The notes beneath the pieces were generated by a model that was given only the letters and a program-made list of their open reading frames with translations, was not told the origin of the DNA and did not search any database. From the NCBI GenBank assembly GCA_018054915.1, contig JAGPIR010000106.1, positions 1 to 5,341 on the forward strand: a stretch of DNA of 5,341 nucleotides. Direction: 5' to 3'. How positions within the stretch are numbered: the first letter of the stretch is position 1; the number at the start of each line of letters is the position of its first letter. This document shows positions 5,103 through 5,341 of the stretch, in pieces. Origin of the DNA: Allobrachymonas sp. (GTDB taxonomy: Bacteria; Pseudomonadota; Gammaproteobacteria; Burkholderiales; Burkholderiaceae_C). The translations under genes and the position numbers were made by a program.

Positions 5103-5341
5103 ATGTTCTTTCTGAAATTTTTGGCCTCTGGCCTTTTTTATGTGACAAATACCTGCGTCACTTTCGGCATGATGGTTCCCTTCATCCTGCTCAAACTGTT
5201 GCCGATCCAGCCGTTGCGCACCTTCTGCGCCCGCATGCTCATGGCGCTGGCGCATAACTGGAGTGTGTGCAACGAATGGTGGATGGGCTTGATCAACCCC
5301 CTGCGCTGGAGCGCCCGTCTGCCAGCGGAATTGTCCATGCA
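5103..5341 (+). CDS. Membrane-anchored acyltransferase (PlsC/YihG type), N-terminal fragment
   Basis: These are the first 79 codons of a gene that leaves the right edge of the window. It begins at ATG 5103, 61 nt after hemL. Residues 4-33 form a long hydrophobic segment, expected as a membrane anchor. It is followed by PIQPLRTFCARML and then ALAHNWSVCNEWWMGL (48-63). That pattern of a membrane helix followed by an 'A-x-N-W-x-x-x-N' stretch is what I associate with the amino end of YihG-like lysophospholipid acyltransferases. The catalytic HxxxxD motif would lie just beyond the window, so the assignment is unproven. No clear ribosome binding site precedes it; GTAAGTG about 10 nt upstream is weak. 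It could be co-transcribed with hemL, since no terminator separates them. Confidence 0.65.
   Translation, partial: MFFLKFLASGLFYVTNTCVTFGMMVPFILLKLLPIQPLRTFCARMLMALAHNWSVCNEWWMGLINPLRWSARLPAELSM

Overview
The window looks chromosomal and most likely comes from a betaproteobacterium. PilG, PilH, PilJ and HemL all read like the beta-class forms. The HemL also implies the C5 (glutamyl-tRNA) route to tetrapyrroles used by beta- and gammaproteobacteria. I cannot name the genus from sequence alone. There is no sign of insertion sequences, phage, CRISPR or RNA genes.

Left half (1-3116, minus strand): a Pil-Chp twitching-motility chemosensory operon in the order pilG, pilH, pilI, pilJ, then the first 75 codons of pilL/chpA, which runs off the window. 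Gaps are 7, 48, 16 and 58 nt, so the genes are probably co-transcribed. PilJ (receptor) and PilI (CheW adaptor) would couple to the PilL/ChpA kinase. The kinase would phosphorylate PilG and PilH, which set pilus extension and retraction. The striking point is PilJ: it is only 482 residues long, and its two membrane helices are joined by about ten residues. The large periplasmic sensing region typical of PilJ (about 680 residues in Pseudomonas) is absent, while the cytoplasmic signalling half is intact.

Middle (3117-3552): a 436-bp divergent intergenic region. It holds a perfect 9-bp hairpin with GGTGACC/GGTCACC arms, two copies of a CCGGTCACGnnnGACAA element, an AT-rich island that is the best place for promoters, and a nested inverted repeat ahead of the plus-strand genes. 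A short plus-strand ORF (3553-3780) follows. It shows faint rubredoxin-like spacing but lacks all four metal-binding cysteines, and it runs into the start of hemL.

Right (3728-5341, plus strand): a complete hemL (glutamate-1-semialdehyde 2,1-aminomutase), then the 5' end of a membrane-anchored acyltransferase of the PlsC/YihG type, cut by the window edge. Apart from sharing the intergenic region, the heme gene and the pilus operon have no evident functional link.
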